Part shown: positions 6,927 to 15,058 of the stretch, in pieces
How positions within the stretch are numbered: position 1 is the stretch's first letter
Layout of the letters: every line of letters begins with the position of its first letter
Assembly: GCA_964492185.1 (NCBI GenBank)
Contig: CAZBJH010000086.1
Span: forward strand, 1 to 15,107
Direction of reading: 5' to 3'
Source: JAFGSZ01 sp964492185
Lineage (GTDB): Bacteria > Bacteroidota > Bacteroidia > Bacteroidales > UBA10428
DNA: 15,107 nucleotides
Position numbers and translations under genes: made by a program
Notes under the pieces: model-generated
The model's input: the letters and a program-made list of their open reading frames with translations, nothing else
Databases searched by the model: none
What the model was told of the DNA's origin: nothing

Positions 6927-7806
6927 TTATGAAATCATGTCGTTTATGTCTCCATCTTTTGTGTGACCATAACCAGCATTCGGGCTGGTTTTTGATCAGT
7001 TCTTCAAGTCTTTTGATATATTCCTTTGTTATTTCTCCTTCTTTTGTTTTTGCCGGATCATTAAACATTAACCGGAAAAATACATCATAATAACCACGTT
7101 TGATCTTTTTTATTTCCGCAAAAATAACCGGATAGGCTGTTTTTTTTGCTATTTTTTCAGCACCGGTAAGTACGGGAGTATCCTGATTTAAAAAGTCGGT
7201 CCACATATGAGCACTTTTTCGTTGCGGACGTTGATCTGAAATGAGGTAGAGAAGGACGGGCACATTTTTTCTTTTGTATTCAATTAGGGTATGATAAGTA
7301 GCAGTCATTGTTACAGCTTTTGCACCAAATTTTTCTCTCAGGTTAATGAAGAGCCGGTCGAAAAATCTGTTTTCAATAGGATGATATACCCCAAGCAGTA
7401 AGTGATTCATATGTAAAGGCAGGTGGGACATCCATTCCCAGTTGCCCTGGTGGGAGGACAGCAGGATTATGCTTTTCCTTTCTTCATAAAACTGTCCGAG
7501 TAATTCGGGATTGATAAACCTGTAACGGTGGTTAAGTGTGCGGGCTGACATATTAATAGTTGCTATCGATTCGATAAAGGTGTCGAAAAGATGATGATAA
7601 AACCTGTTTGTTATGGATCTTATTTCTTCCTGTGATTTTTCCGGAAAGGCGTTTTTCAGGTTCCGGATCACTACCTGCCTGCGATAACCGGCCAGCCTGT
7701 ATGCAATAAAAGCCACGAGATCCGAGATGCCGTACAATACTTTCAAAGGCAGTAAGGTGATCAGCCATAAGGGGGAATAGCATATCCTATAGAGGAGATT
7801 TGACAT
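6919..7806 (-). CDS. Lipid A biosynthesis acyltransferase (LpxL/HtrB-like)
   Basis: 295-residue inner-membrane acyltransferase of the LpxL/LpxM family, which adds a secondary acyl chain to lipid A or a related lipid. A hydrophobic N-terminal anchor (about 12-38) is followed by the catalytic HX4E motif SSHQGNWEW (117-125; His119, Glu124). Other family landmarks are ISDQRPQ (189-195) and the C-terminal CWLWSHKRWRHK (277-288). The length matches the family. The gene follows the IMPase gene by 15 bp and overlaps the glycosyltransferase gene, suggesting a short envelope operon. Specific chain or acceptor is not deducible, and a phospholipid or ornithine-lipid acceptor cannot be excluded. Confidence 0.9.
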   Translation of the reverse strand: MSNLLYRICYSPLWLITLLPLKVLYGISDLVAFIAYRLAGYRRQVVIRNLKNAFPEKSQEEIRSITNRFYHHLFDTFIESIATINMSARTLNHRYRFINPELLGQFYEERKSIILLSSHQGNWEWMSHLPLHMNHLLLGVYHPIENRFFDRLFINLREKFGAKAVTMTATYHTLIEYKRKNVPVLLYLISDQRPQRKSAHMWTDFLNQDTPVLTGAEKIAKKTAYPVIFAEIKKIKRGYYDVFFRLMFNDPAKTKEGEITKEYIKRLEELIKNQPECWLWSHKRWRHKRHDFINA

Positions 7807-7821
7807 TGGACCGGTTGTGCA

Positions 7822-8613
7822 TTAATTCATAAAGTCACCTATTGTTTTCAGAAACTCCTCGTAAATATGGCTGTTGCCGGCAACGATCTCACCCCCGAAA
7901 AGATAATTATCACCACCCCTGAAATCTCCGATTTTTCCTCCTGCCTGCCGGATCAGGAAAATGCCTGCCGCTACATCCCAGGGATTAAGGTTGTACTCAT
8001 AAAAACCGTCGTAGCGTCCGCAGGCTACATATGCCAGATCGGTGGCAGCTGACCCCAGCCTTCGCACACCGTGTGTATTGTTAAAAAGGTACTCAAGCGA
8101 TTGCATGAAGGAACGGATCCTTTTGAAATTCTGGTATGGAAACCCGGTGGCTATCAGGGAGCCGGAAAGAGCATGAGTGTCGGAAACCCTGATATCTTCA
8201 CCATTAAGAAATGCTTTTCCTCCCTTATAAGTATAAAAACATTCATCAAGGAAAATTTCATAAACAACAGCCACAACAATCTCCTTTTTCTCCATCAGGG
8301 CAATACTTATAGCCACGGGGGGGGCACCATGGATAAAATTTGTTGTGCCATCCAGCGGATCAACGATCCAGTTGTATAATTCTCCTTCTTTGGATGAGGT
8401 TCCCTCTTCCGCGATGAAACCTGACCCGGGTATTATTTTCCCAAGCGCTGCTACAAGCTTTTGTTCGGCATTTTTATCCACGTCGGTGACAAAATTATGC
8501 TTCCCTTTGCTTTCAATTTTTTCTTTCACAAAGCTTTTTCCCGATTCCCGGATGAATTGCCCCGTTTCTTTGCACAGGTTTGTCGTTTGTTCACAAACTG
8601 CTTTATAATCCAT
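7822..8613 (-). CDS. Inositol monophosphatase family protein (SuhB-like)
   Basis: 263-residue Mg2+-dependent phosphatase of the IMPase/SuhB/CysQ superfamily, acting on myo-inositol-1-phosphate or a related sugar phosphate in the cytoplasm. Metal-site residues are visible in order: IAEEGT (67-72; Glu69/Glu70), WIVDPLDGTTNF (82-93; Asp85, Asp88) and NPWDVAAG (210-217; Asp213). The substrate-side region GFPYQNF (157-163) and RRLGSAATDLAYVACGRYDGF (184-204) fit IMPase better than CysQ. It heads the tight gene set IMPase, acyltransferase, glycosyltransferase, so a role in envelope sugar-phosphate metabolism is possible, but that is inference. A TATCTTTG box lies 29 bp upstream of the start. Confidence 0.9.
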   Translation of the reverse strand: MDYKAVCEQTTNLCKETGQFIRESGKSFVKEKIESKGKHNFVTDVDKNAEQKLVAALGKIIPGSGFIAEEGTSSKEGELYNWIVDPLDGTTNFIHGAPPVAISIALMEKKEIVVAVVYEIFLDECFYTYKGGKAFLNGEDIRVSDTHALSGSLIATGFPYQNFKRIRSFMQSLEYLFNNTHGVRRLGSAATDLAYVACGRYDGFYEYNLNPWDVAAGIFLIRQAGGKIGDFRGGDNYLFGGEIVAGNSHIYEEFLKTIGDFMN

Positions 8614-8641
8614 AGTACACCATTATTTTTCGATTGCGTGA

Positions 8642-8649
8642 CAAAGATA
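8642..8649 (-). promoter_or_regulatory. -7 promoter element for the IMPase-acyltransferase-GT2 operon
   Basis: On the minus strand TATCTTTG is an exact TAnnTTTG match, the same octamer as before the symporter gene, and leaves a leader of roughly 20 nt before the IMPase ATG. No clear -33 TTG is present at the usual distance. Confidence 0.45.
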
Positions 8650-8698
8650 AAAAATTGTTGGAGGTTTAAGCCGACAGTAGTTAGTTAAGACATAAAAA

Positions 8699-8721
8699 GT
8701 TTTTAAAAACCGGGGAGTTTT
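8699..8721 (-). terminator. Weak candidate terminator at the ppk1 3' end
   Basis: On the minus strand AAAAC-TCCCCG-GTTTT can form a 5-bp hairpin overlapping the stop codon, followed by a perfect 12-bp palindrome GTTTTTAAAAAC and then a T-run. The stem is weak, so this is tentative. Confidence 0.25.
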
Positions 8722-10783
8722 AATTTTTATACTTTTGTTTATAATATTGATACAATTCCACCTGTGAACGGGTATTTTCTTCAGAATCATTTTGCAGGTA
8801 ATCGTTATTCTGGTCATAATCGATGATCCGTGCTTTAACATTATCACGGAGCTGAATATTTATCATATCTTTCAGTTCCTGCCGGATGTCCTCATCATAT
8901 ACTGGGGCAGCAATCTCTATCCTGCGGTCAAGGTTCCGTGTCATCCAGTCGGCAGAAGAGATATAATACAACTCTTTGCCGCCGTTACAAAAAATTGTTA
9001 TCCTGGAATGTTCAAGATACTTGTCAACAATGCTTATAGCCTCAATATTTTCGCTTAGTCCGGGCACTCCCGGTATCAGGGAGCAAATACCGCGAATAAT
9101 GAGTTTTATTTTAACGCCTGCATTATTGGCCTGGTATAATTTATATATGATCTCTTTATCTACCAGATTATTTATCTTCAGAATAATATAAGCTTCTTTG
9201 CCTGCTTTTACATTTTTGATCTCATTATCGATGAGGGTATACATTTTCTTTCTCATGAAAAGAGGTGATACTATAAGGTGGCGATATAAGTAATTTTTAT
9301 AGGTATTGCCAAAAAAGGTAAATACCTTTTTCACTTCATTTGTTATACGGCGATCAGTTGTGAAAAGGATCAGGTCGGAATAAACCTTTGCAGTGCCCTC
9401 GTGAAAGTTACCGGTGCTTACACATGAATAGTTTACACTTTTCCCGTCTTCCCTTCTTGTTATACTGACCAACTTGGCATGTACTTTCAAGCCGGGGATG
9501 CCAAAATGAATATTGGCACCTACTTCTTCCAGTTTTTTAGACCAGTATATATTTGCTTCCTCGTCAAACCGGGCCTGCAGTTCAATTACAACGTGCACTG
9601 TTTTTCCGTTGCGGCATGCATTCATCAGGGCATTGATCACCTTTGATTTCGCTGCCACCCGGTACAGTGTGATACCTATCTCCGTAACACGGGGATCAAT
9701 AGCTGCCTCCTGGAGTAATCTAACAAAGATGTTAAAATCATGATACGGCACATGGAGCATAAAATCCTTTTTAGACATTATTTCCAGTATGCTCGTCTGG
9801 TAAGTTACCATTTTATGCCCCAGTAGTTTATCATTTTTATACACTACCGAATCATCGCCAATATTCGGGAAATTCATAAAATCCTTAAAATTGTGATACC
9901 TGCTGCCCGGTATAAGATTGTTATCTTCGTATAGTTGAAGCTTCTCTATAATATAGTCGAGCATATCTTTGGCAATGGAGTTGTCGAAGACAAAACGCAC
10001 GGGCTGGCCTGTTTTTCTGCCGGATACCCCTGTGGAGATTTTTTCGAGAAAGCTTTTGGAAAGGTCATTGTCCATGTCCAGTTCGGCATCACGGGTGAGC
10101 TTTATGATCCAGGATTCAAAAGTATCGAAATGAAAAATAGCAAAAACATCATCCAGTGAGTACCGAATGACATCTTCAAGCAGGATGATAAATTTTCTGT
10201 GGGTTTCTGAAGGCAAAACGATAAAACGGGGTAATACATCAGTTGGGATCTCAATAATGGCATATTCGGTGTCGATGTTTTTTTCGTGACTGGTAAGCTT
10301 GGTAGCCAGGTATATGGATTTATCCTTCAGGTAGGGGAAATCTTTAACATTATGCAGCATTATGGGTGAGAGGACAGGCATTACATTCTCTTTAAAATAT
10401 TGTTTCACGAACAGGGACTGCTCAAGGTTAAGTTCCATCTCATTGATAAGGAAGATCTGGTGATGTTCGAGCTCACCCAGAATAAGGTGATAGGTGGTCT
10501 CGAACTTATTTTGCAACCTGATCACTTTTTTCTGGATCTTGTTCATGATCTTTTTGGGCCTTTCTCCTTCCACTCTTTTAGAGCCCACCTGAATGTCTAT
10601 CATTCTTTTGATGGTAGCAACGCGCACCTTGAAGAATTCATCCAGGTTATTTGAAAAGATCCCCAGAAAACGCAATCGTTCGATCAGTGGCACCTGTTTA
10701 TCCTGTGCTTCCTGGAGCACCCTGTGATTAAATGATAACCAGCTTATTTCACGGTTTAATATTTTTTTCTGTATTTTTGCCAT
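8720..10783 (-). CDS. ppk1: Polyphosphate kinase 1
   Basis: Enzyme reversibly polymerising the gamma-phosphate of ATP into inorganic polyphosphate. From the ATG at 10783 it is 687 residues, normal for PPK1; a GTG two codons upstream (10789) is an alternative start. Numbering from that GTG, the N-domain begins ILNREISWLSFNHRVLQEA (10-28). The catalytic phospho-His motif is GLKVHAKL (His437), followed by STGNFHEGTAKVYSDL (458-473), and the second conserved histidine lies in YLEHSRITIFCNGG (His594). The C-terminus shows SADWMTRNLDRRIE (612-625). All four PPK1 domains appear intact. Repeat copy B ends about 16 bp before the start codon, so the promoter must lie in or read through that element. 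It probably works with the neighbouring phosphate-linked genes sixA and phoH. Confidence 0.97.
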   Translation of the reverse strand: MAKIQKKILNREISWLSFNHRVLQEAQDKQVPLIERLRFLGIFSNNLDEFFKVRVATIKRMIDIQVGSKRVEGERPKKIMNKIQKKVIRLQNKFETTYHLILGELEHHQIFLINEMELNLEQSLFVKQYFKENVMPVLSPIMLHNVKDFPYLKDKSIYLATKLTSHEKNIDTEYAIIEIPTDVLPRFIVLPSETHRKFIILLEDVIRYSLDDVFAIFHFDTFESWIIKLTRDAELDMDNDLSKSFLEKISTGVSGRKTGQPVRFVFDNSIAKDMLDYIIEKLQLYEDNNLIPGSRYHNFKDFMNFPNIGDDSVVYKNDKLLGHKMVTYQTSILEIMSKKDFMLHVPYHDFNIFVRLLQEAAIDPRVTEIGITLYRVAAKSKVINALMNACRNGKTVHVVIELQARFDEEANIYWSKKLEEVGANIHFGIPGLKVHAKLVSITRREDGKSVNYSCVSTGNFHEGTAKVYSDLILFTTDRRITNEVKKVFTFFGNTYKNYLYRHLIVSPLFMRKKMYTLIDNEIKNVKAGKEAYIILKINNLVDKEIIYKLYQANNAGVKIKLIIRGICSLIPGVPGLSENIEAISIVDKYLEHSRITIFCNGGKELYYISSADWMTRNLDRRIEIAAPVYDEDIRQELKDMINIQLRDNVKARIIDYDQNNDYLQNDSEENTRSQVELYQYYKQKYKN

Positions 10784-10799
10784 ACTCACGGATCTTCTC

Positions 10800-10974
10800 T
10801 AATTAGTGTCTGTCCATAAAGTCCCGTTTGCCGCGTTACGCTTATCCAAAAATTGCTCATTTACGACAAGTAAACTCCGCGTTTTCGGGCCGTGCAAGCC
10901 TTGCAAATTAAACTTTCTGAACTGACACATGTTCGGTTAAACATTTTGCTAACTTTATTGACAAACTTTAATTA
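10800..10974 (-). repeat. Structured terminal-inverted-repeat element, copy B (175 bp, inverted relative to A)
   Basis: This is the same length as copy A and about 86% identical to its reverse complement without gaps. The ends are TAATTAGTGTCTGTCCATAA on the left and a more diverged inverted version ending CTTTAATTA on the right. Nested pairings are kept: arms 10818-10831 with 10903-10916 (about 12 of 14 pairs including G-U), and an apex stem ATTTAC (10859-10864) with GTAAAC (10870-10875). Differences from copy A include changes that turn a G-U pair into A-U, i.e. structure-preserving. It occupies nearly the whole gap between sixA and ppk1, ending 7 bp from the sixA stop. Confidence 0.88.
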
Positions 10975-10981
10975 TAACATA

Positions 10982-11482
10982 TTATTTTTTTTTCGGATAA
11001 TCCATTGTTTCGTTCACCACGTTATGTGAACCTGCAGCGGACCATGAGTCAACTGCAAATTCTATACTAACAATACCGCAGGTAGGAATTTTGTCAATAC
11101 CTTGTTTTGTCAGTGAATTTGCTAAATATGTGAAATCCGGATTGTGGCCGGTGATCATTGCTTCTGAATAGCGGTCATCAATTTGCCGTACAAGCTGGAG
11201 TATTTTTGTTTCACCTCCTTCATACAGGATAGGATCAATATGAAACTGATCAAAGGGGAAATCCAGTTCGCGGGCAATGATTGTTGCTGTGTGCAGGGCC
11301 CTGTTGGCAGGGCTTGAGAAAATAACACCGGGAACTGATTCGCGCTTTTTTAAACGGCGGCCCATTTTATGGGCATCGTTGATGCCTCTTTCCATTAATG
11401 GTCGGTCGATATCGGAAATATCATCATAGTCCCAGCTTGATTTCGCGTGACGTACAATATGGAGGATCTTTGTGTTTGCCAT
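10982..11482 (-). CDS. sixA: SixA-type phosphohistidine phosphatase (histidine phosphatase superfamily)
   Basis: 166-residue small branch-2-like member of the RHG phosphatase superfamily; E. coli SixA (161 residues) removes phosphate from histidines of phosphotransfer proteins. Catalytic residues are recognisable: IVRHAKSS (9-16; Arg11, nucleophile His12), SSPANRALHTA (56-66; Arg61) and TGHNPDF (111-117; His113). The C-terminus ends in PKKK. The gene starts 20 bp after phoH, so the two are probably co-transcribed. The real target in Bacteroidota is not known; a phosphohistidine protein or a small phosphate ester are both possible. Confidence 0.88.
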   Translation of the reverse strand: MANTKILHIVRHAKSSWDYDDISDIDRPLMERGINDAHKMGRRLKKRESVPGVIFSSPANRALHTATIIARELDFPFDQFHIDPILYEGGETKILQLVRQIDDRYSEAMITGHNPDFTYLANSLTKQGIDKIPTCGIVSIEFAVDSWSAAGSHNVVNETMDYPKKK

Positions 11483-11502
11483 AGCGGATTATTTTTAAGT
11501 TA

Positions 11503-12834
11503 TTACAATAAGTTGCTTGCCAGGTCGGCAAGGTAGCTTCGTTCACCTTTTATCAGGTTTACATGTGCAAATATTTCCTGGCCGAGCATCTTATCGGTCA
11601 GGTAGCTAAGTCCGTTCGAGGTGCGATCGAGATAGGGAGAATCGATTTGCTCAATATCACCGGTAAAGATCATTTTGGTGCCGTCGCCGGCCCTGGTTAT
11701 GATCGTTTTCACCTCGTGAGGAGTGAGGTTTTGTGCTTCATCAACAATGAAAAAAACCTTTGAAAGGCTTCTTCCCCTAATATATGCCAGAGGTGTGATG
11801 ATAAGTTTTTCCGTTTTCAGCATCTCTTCTATTTTCAAAAACTCCTTGCTTGAGCCGCTGAACTTGTTTTTTATCACCGAAAGATTGTCAAACAGGGGTT
11901 GCATGTAGGGACTGATCTTTTCTTTCACATCACCAGGCAAAAAGCCGATATCACGGTTGGATAAAGGTACTATGGGACGGGCTAGAAAGATCTGTGTATA
12001 TCTTTTACGCTGTTGGATTGCCGCGGCAAGTGCCAGCAGTGTTTTTCCCGTTCCGGCTTTGCCTGTAAGGCTTACCAGCTGTATCTCATCACGAAGTAAA
12101 GCATCAAGGGCAAATGTCTGCTCGGCGTTTCGCGGATCAATACCATATACTTTTTGTTTGAGGACCCTGTTGATCAATTCCGTATTAGGGTCATAATGGG
12201 CCAGTGCACTCGAATTATTGCCTTTGAGGATGAAATACTCATTAGCCTTGGGTTTTTCTTTAAAGCTGAATTCACTTACAGGTATTCCATCCTGTGTGGT
12301 ATACATTTTGGCTATTACCTCATCATCACCCCCTTCACAGGTTTGGATCCCCTTATAGATCTCTTCAATATTCTGAACCTTATCGCTCTCATAGTCCTGT
12401 GAAAGGATCCCGATCGATTTGGCCTTTACCCGCAGGTTTATATCCTTTGAAATAAAGATCACCTTATCGTTGGTCCTGTGGATATGAAGATATTCGGCAA
12501 TGGCCAGGATACGGTGGTCTGAGGTATCTTCGGGAAATGACTCCCGGGCCATATCACTGAAATTTTTTCCGGTTTCGATGGACAACTTTCCCTTTTTTTC
12601 ACCCAGAGATACCCCTCCGTTAAATAAATGATCGCCGGAAAGCTTATCAAGCTCGCGTGTAAATTCGCGTGCATGGAAATTGATCAGGTCATTGCCCTTT
12701 TTGAACTTATCGAGCTCTTCGAGAACGGTAATGGGGATAACAACGTCATTATTCTGAAAACTGTAAATGCAGGTATAATCGTGAAGCAGGACATTTGTAT
12801 CCAGAACAAAAACTTTCTTATTTTTTTTGGCCAT
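11503..12834 (-). CDS. PIN-domain/PhoH-like ATPase (YlaK/PhoH2 type)
   Basis: 443-residue fusion of an N-terminal PIN ribonuclease domain and a C-terminal PhoH superfamily-1-like ATPase. The PIN acidic residues are present: KVFVLDTNVLLHD (7-19; Asp12), ITVLEELDKF (35-44), TSDHRILA (104-111; Asp106) and SKDINLR (129-135; Asp131). The ATPase shows Walker A LTGKAGTGKTLLALA (256-270; Lys264) and Walker B FFIVDEAQNLTPHE (361-374; Asp365/Glu366), then FTGDIEQID (390-398). The related mycobacterial PhoH2 is described as an RNA helicase/ribonuclease, so an RNA-processing role is likely. The PIN active site looks intact. It leads the phoH-sixA pair and points toward ppk1; no exact promoter motif was found upstream. 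Confidence 0.92.
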   Translation of the reverse strand: MAKKNKKVFVLDTNVLLHDYTCIYSFQNNDVVIPITVLEELDKFKKGNDLINFHAREFTRELDKLSGDHLFNGGVSLGEKKGKLSIETGKNFSDMARESFPEDTSDHRILAIAEYLHIHRTNDKVIFISKDINLRVKAKSIGILSQDYESDKVQNIEEIYKGIQTCEGGDDEVIAKMYTTQDGIPVSEFSFKEKPKANEYFILKGNNSSALAHYDPNTELINRVLKQKVYGIDPRNAEQTFALDALLRDEIQLVSLTGKAGTGKTLLALAAAIQQRKRYTQIFLARPIVPLSNRDIGFLPGDVKEKISPYMQPLFDNLSVIKNKFSGSSKEFLKIEEMLKTEKLIITPLAYIRGRSLSKVFFIVDEAQNLTPHEVKTIITRAGDGTKMIFTGDIEQIDSPYLDRTSNGLSYLTDKMLGQEIFAHVNLIKGERSYLADLASNLL

Positions 12835-12874
12835 CAGAAATGTGTTAATGATTTGTATTTTGCTAACTTGTATT

Positions 12875-12936
12875 ATTCATGCATCAGTTCCGGGGCAGAT
12901 GAAAAGAGCCGAAAGCTGACGTATGAAGAATGCAGG
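12875..12936. repeat. Degenerate intergenic repeat, copy 2
   Basis: This matches the stretch at 5753-5805: both start ATTCAT, carry TCAG, GCAGATG and GCCGAAAGC/GCCGAAG words, and end GAAGAATG. It lies between the divergent phoH and nitroreductase genes. Identity falls off after the first 30 bases and there is no visible coding content. It may be a decayed dispersed repeat. Confidence 0.4.
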
Positions 12937-12961
12937 TTAAAATTAATAAATATTATTGTAT

Positions 12962-12969
12962 TAACTTTG
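12962..12969 (+). promoter_or_regulatory. -7 promoter element for the nitroreductase-folC pair
   Basis: TAACTTTG is an exact TAnnTTTG match, 35 bases before the nitroreductase ATG at 13005. The expected -33 TTG is only weakly represented. If used, transcription starts downstream of 12930, which supports the internal ATG as start codon. Confidence 0.45.
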
Positions 12970-13004
12970 ACGAGTTAATAACATCGAAATTTTTGATTTT
13001 GCCT

Positions 13005-13514
13005 ATGTCTTTTACAGATACGTTAATTACGCGCAGAAGTATCCGCTGTTACACGGGTGAAAAGGTGAGTGACGAACAAATTGAGACTATTCTGAAAGCG
13101 GGTATGTATGCTCCTTCTGCTGAAAATAAGCAGCCCTGGCATTTTGTTTTATTTCGCGACCGTGAGGTTCGTGAAAAGATAATTGCAGTGCATAAAAATG
13201 CCTGGATGCTGAGTGATGCCGACCTTGGAATCCTGGTTTGCTATGATGAGGAATTACAGCATGATGAGGGATACGGTCCTTTGGATTGTGCGGCTGCCAC
13301 GCAAAATATGTTGCTGGCAGCACACGGATTGGGGTTGGGAGCTGTATGGCTTGGCATTTTTCCGCGTGAGAAGCGGGTGAGTGCCCTTCATGACTTGTTT
13401 AAACTACCTGATAATGTAAAACCTTTTTCAGTGATTGCCCTCGGGCATCCGGATGAGGAAAAGCCTTTTCCTGAAAGATATAAAAAAGAACGGGTACACT
13501 GGGAAAGCTGGTAA
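13005..13514 (+). CDS. Nitroreductase family protein (FMN-dependent oxidoreductase)
   Basis: 169-residue small nitroreductase-fold flavoprotein, probably binding FMN and using NAD(P)H to reduce nitro or quinone-like compounds in the cytoplasm. It begins MSFTDTLITRRSIRCYTGE; the RRSIR motif (10-14) contacts the FMN phosphate. APSAENKQPWHFVLF (36-50) is the second FMN-binding block, and the GLGLGAVWLGIF segment (108-119) together with IALGHPDEE (144-152) complete the family pattern. An upstream in-frame ATG at 12930 would add 25 residues of non-family sequence and lies before the putative promoter, so the internal start is preferred. It is followed 41 bp later by folC on the same strand. The physiological substrate cannot be deduced. 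Confidence 0.9.
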   Translation: MSFTDTLITRRSIRCYTGEKVSDEQIETILKAGMYAPSAENKQPWHFVLFRDREVREKIIAVHKNAWMLSDADLGILVCYDEELQHDEGYGPLDCAAATQNMLLAAHGLGLGAVWLGIFPREKRVSALHDLFKLPDNVKPFSVIALGHPDEEKPFPERYKKERVHWESW

Positions 13515-13555
13515 AGCGGTTATAATACCCTATAACATATTTTTTTAATGCTGTA

Positions 13556-14872
13556 ATGACATACACCGGGGCACTTGACTATCTGTATAACCGTTTGCCA
13601 ATGTACCAGAGGGTGGGGAAGGCCGCCTATAAGGATTCGCTGGAGAACAGCTATGCTTTTGACAGGTATCTTGATTATCCGCACGGGAAATATAAAACCA
13701 TACATGTGGCAGGAACTAACGGGAAGGGTTCAGTTTGTCATATTCTGGCGTCGGTATTGCAGGAAGCGGGCTATATTGTCGGACTTCACACATCCCCTCA
13801 TATGATTGATTTCAGGGAGAGAATGAAGATTAACGGAATTATGGCAGAGGAAAGCTTTATTGCGGAGTTTGTGACACGCCATAAGGCTTTTCTTGACCGG
13901 TTGCAGCCATCGTTTTTTGAAATATCGGTATTCATGGCTTTTGAATATTTTGCCATGAAACACGTTGATGTAGCTATAGTTGAAGTTGGTATGGGCGGGA
14001 GGCTTGACAGTACTAATGTGATTTGTCCCGAATTATCGGTAATCACCAATATAGGCCTTGACCATACCGGATTTCTGGGTGATACACTGGAAAAGATCGC
14101 TGCTGAAAAAGCGGGTATCATTAAAGAGGGTGTGCAGGTGGTGATTGGGGAGACCAATGAAGCTACAAAAGTGATCTTTGAGAAAATAGCCAGTGAAAGA
14201 GGGTCTGACCTGGTATTTGCCGATCAGCATTACCATAAAGCTTATTCCATGTTATCTGCAGATGGTATTTACCAGATTATTGCATTGGAAGGCGAAGGTG
14301 ATATGGCACCATGGAGAGCCGGGACGGACCTGCTGGGTAGTTACCAGTCAATGAATATAATCACTGTCTTAAGTGTTATAGATCAGATCGGAAGGTCTTT
14401 TCCACGGTTGAAGAAAATTCATATCGAACGAGGATTCAGGAAGGTGAGGGCAAATACATCTTTTCACGGGAGATGGGAAATTGTTGCGCATAATCCACTG
14501 GTAGTATGCGATTCAGGGCATAATGCCGCCGGTATAAGTCAGGTTGTTAATCAGTTAATAAACACTCCGTGTAAAACACTGCACATCATCATAGGTTTTG
14601 TACAGGATAAGGATTTTAAAAGCCTGCTAAGCTTGTTTCCCCGGCCGGCCGTGTATTATTTCACTCGTGCCCCCATTCCCCGTGCCCTTGATGAAAAGAT
14701 TCTCCAGGATACTGGTTCCGGCATGGGTTTAAAAGGGCAGTCATATTCTTCGGTAAGTGAAGCGTATAAAGCTGCAATGGCAAATACCATTAAAGAAGAC
14801 CTGGTCTTTATTGGCGGCAGCACTTTCATAGTTGCTGATTTCTTTTCCATAAACCAGGGTTCATCTGCATAA
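13556..14872 (+). CDS. folC: Bifunctional folylpolyglutamate/dihydrofolate synthase
   Basis: 438-residue Mur-ligase-like ATP-dependent enzyme adding glutamate to dihydropteroate and/or tetrahydrofolates in the cytoplasm. Landmarks in order: the P-loop HVAGTNGKGSV (50-60), the TSPH segment (79-82) and DFRERMKING (85-94), the conserved VEVGMGGRLDSTN (141-153), GLDHTGFLG (167-175) and EKAGIIKEGV (185-194). The C-terminal ligase domain has FHGRWEI (about 303-309) and CDSGHNAAGI (about 318-327). Length is normal. The sequence cannot say whether it is mono- or bifunctional. It sits 41 bp after the nitroreductase gene and is probably co-transcribed with it. Repeat copies C and D begin 33 bp after its stop. 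Confidence 0.93.
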   Translation: MTYTGALDYLYNRLPMYQRVGKAAYKDSLENSYAFDRYLDYPHGKYKTIHVAGTNGKGSVCHILASVLQEAGYIVGLHTSPHMIDFRERMKINGIMAEESFIAEFVTRHKAFLDRLQPSFFEISVFMAFEYFAMKHVDVAIVEVGMGGRLDSTNVICPELSVITNIGLDHTGFLGDTLEKIAAEKAGIIKEGVQVVIGETNEATKVIFEKIASERGSDLVFADQHYHKAYSMLSADGIYQIIALEGEGDMAPWRAGTDLLGSYQSMNIITVLSVIDQIGRSFPRLKKIHIERGFRKVRANTSFHGRWEIVAHNPLVVCDSGHNAAGISQVVNQLINTPCKTLHIIIGFVQDKDFKSLLSLFPRPAVYYFTRAPIPRALDEKILQDTGSGMGLKGQSYSSVSEAYKAAMANTIKEDLVFIGGSTFIVADFFSINQGSSA

Positions 14873-14905
14873 TCCTGATCTTCTGTAATATCATCAAGGG
14901 GCTTT

Positions 14906-15058
14906 TAATTAGAGTCTGTCAATAAACTCTTAGTGTTTGTTCAGAATGTTCGAGATCAAGGCGCGTGAACATTTTAAACCGGAGAATACTAAAGTATTTG
15001 AGGATTTAAAATGTGAGCAGCAACGCAGATATCGGACATTATGGACAGACACTAATTA
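14906..15058 (+). repeat. Structured terminal-inverted-repeat element, copy C (diverged subtype)
   Basis: The ends are inverted repeats TAATTAGAGTCTGTCAATAA and TTATGGACAGACACTAATTA, matching at 18 of 20 positions. The right-end 20 bases are identical to those of copies A and B. The interior differs in sequence from A/B but keeps landmarks (GTTCAGAA, CAAGG, CGGAG, TGAG, AACGC) and re-forms stems at the same places: arms 14945-14957 with 15028-15040 (12 of 13), a middle stem 14969-14980 with 15002-15014, and an apex hairpin 14985-14989 with 14994-14998 (loop TAAA). No open reading frame of note lies inside. It shares its last TAATTA with the next copy. Confidence 0.85.

Noticed and set aside
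12930..13004. N-terminal extension of the nitroreductase (25 extra codons)
   Set aside because: It overlaps an exact -7 promoter motif and repeat sequence, and family homology starts at the internal ATG.
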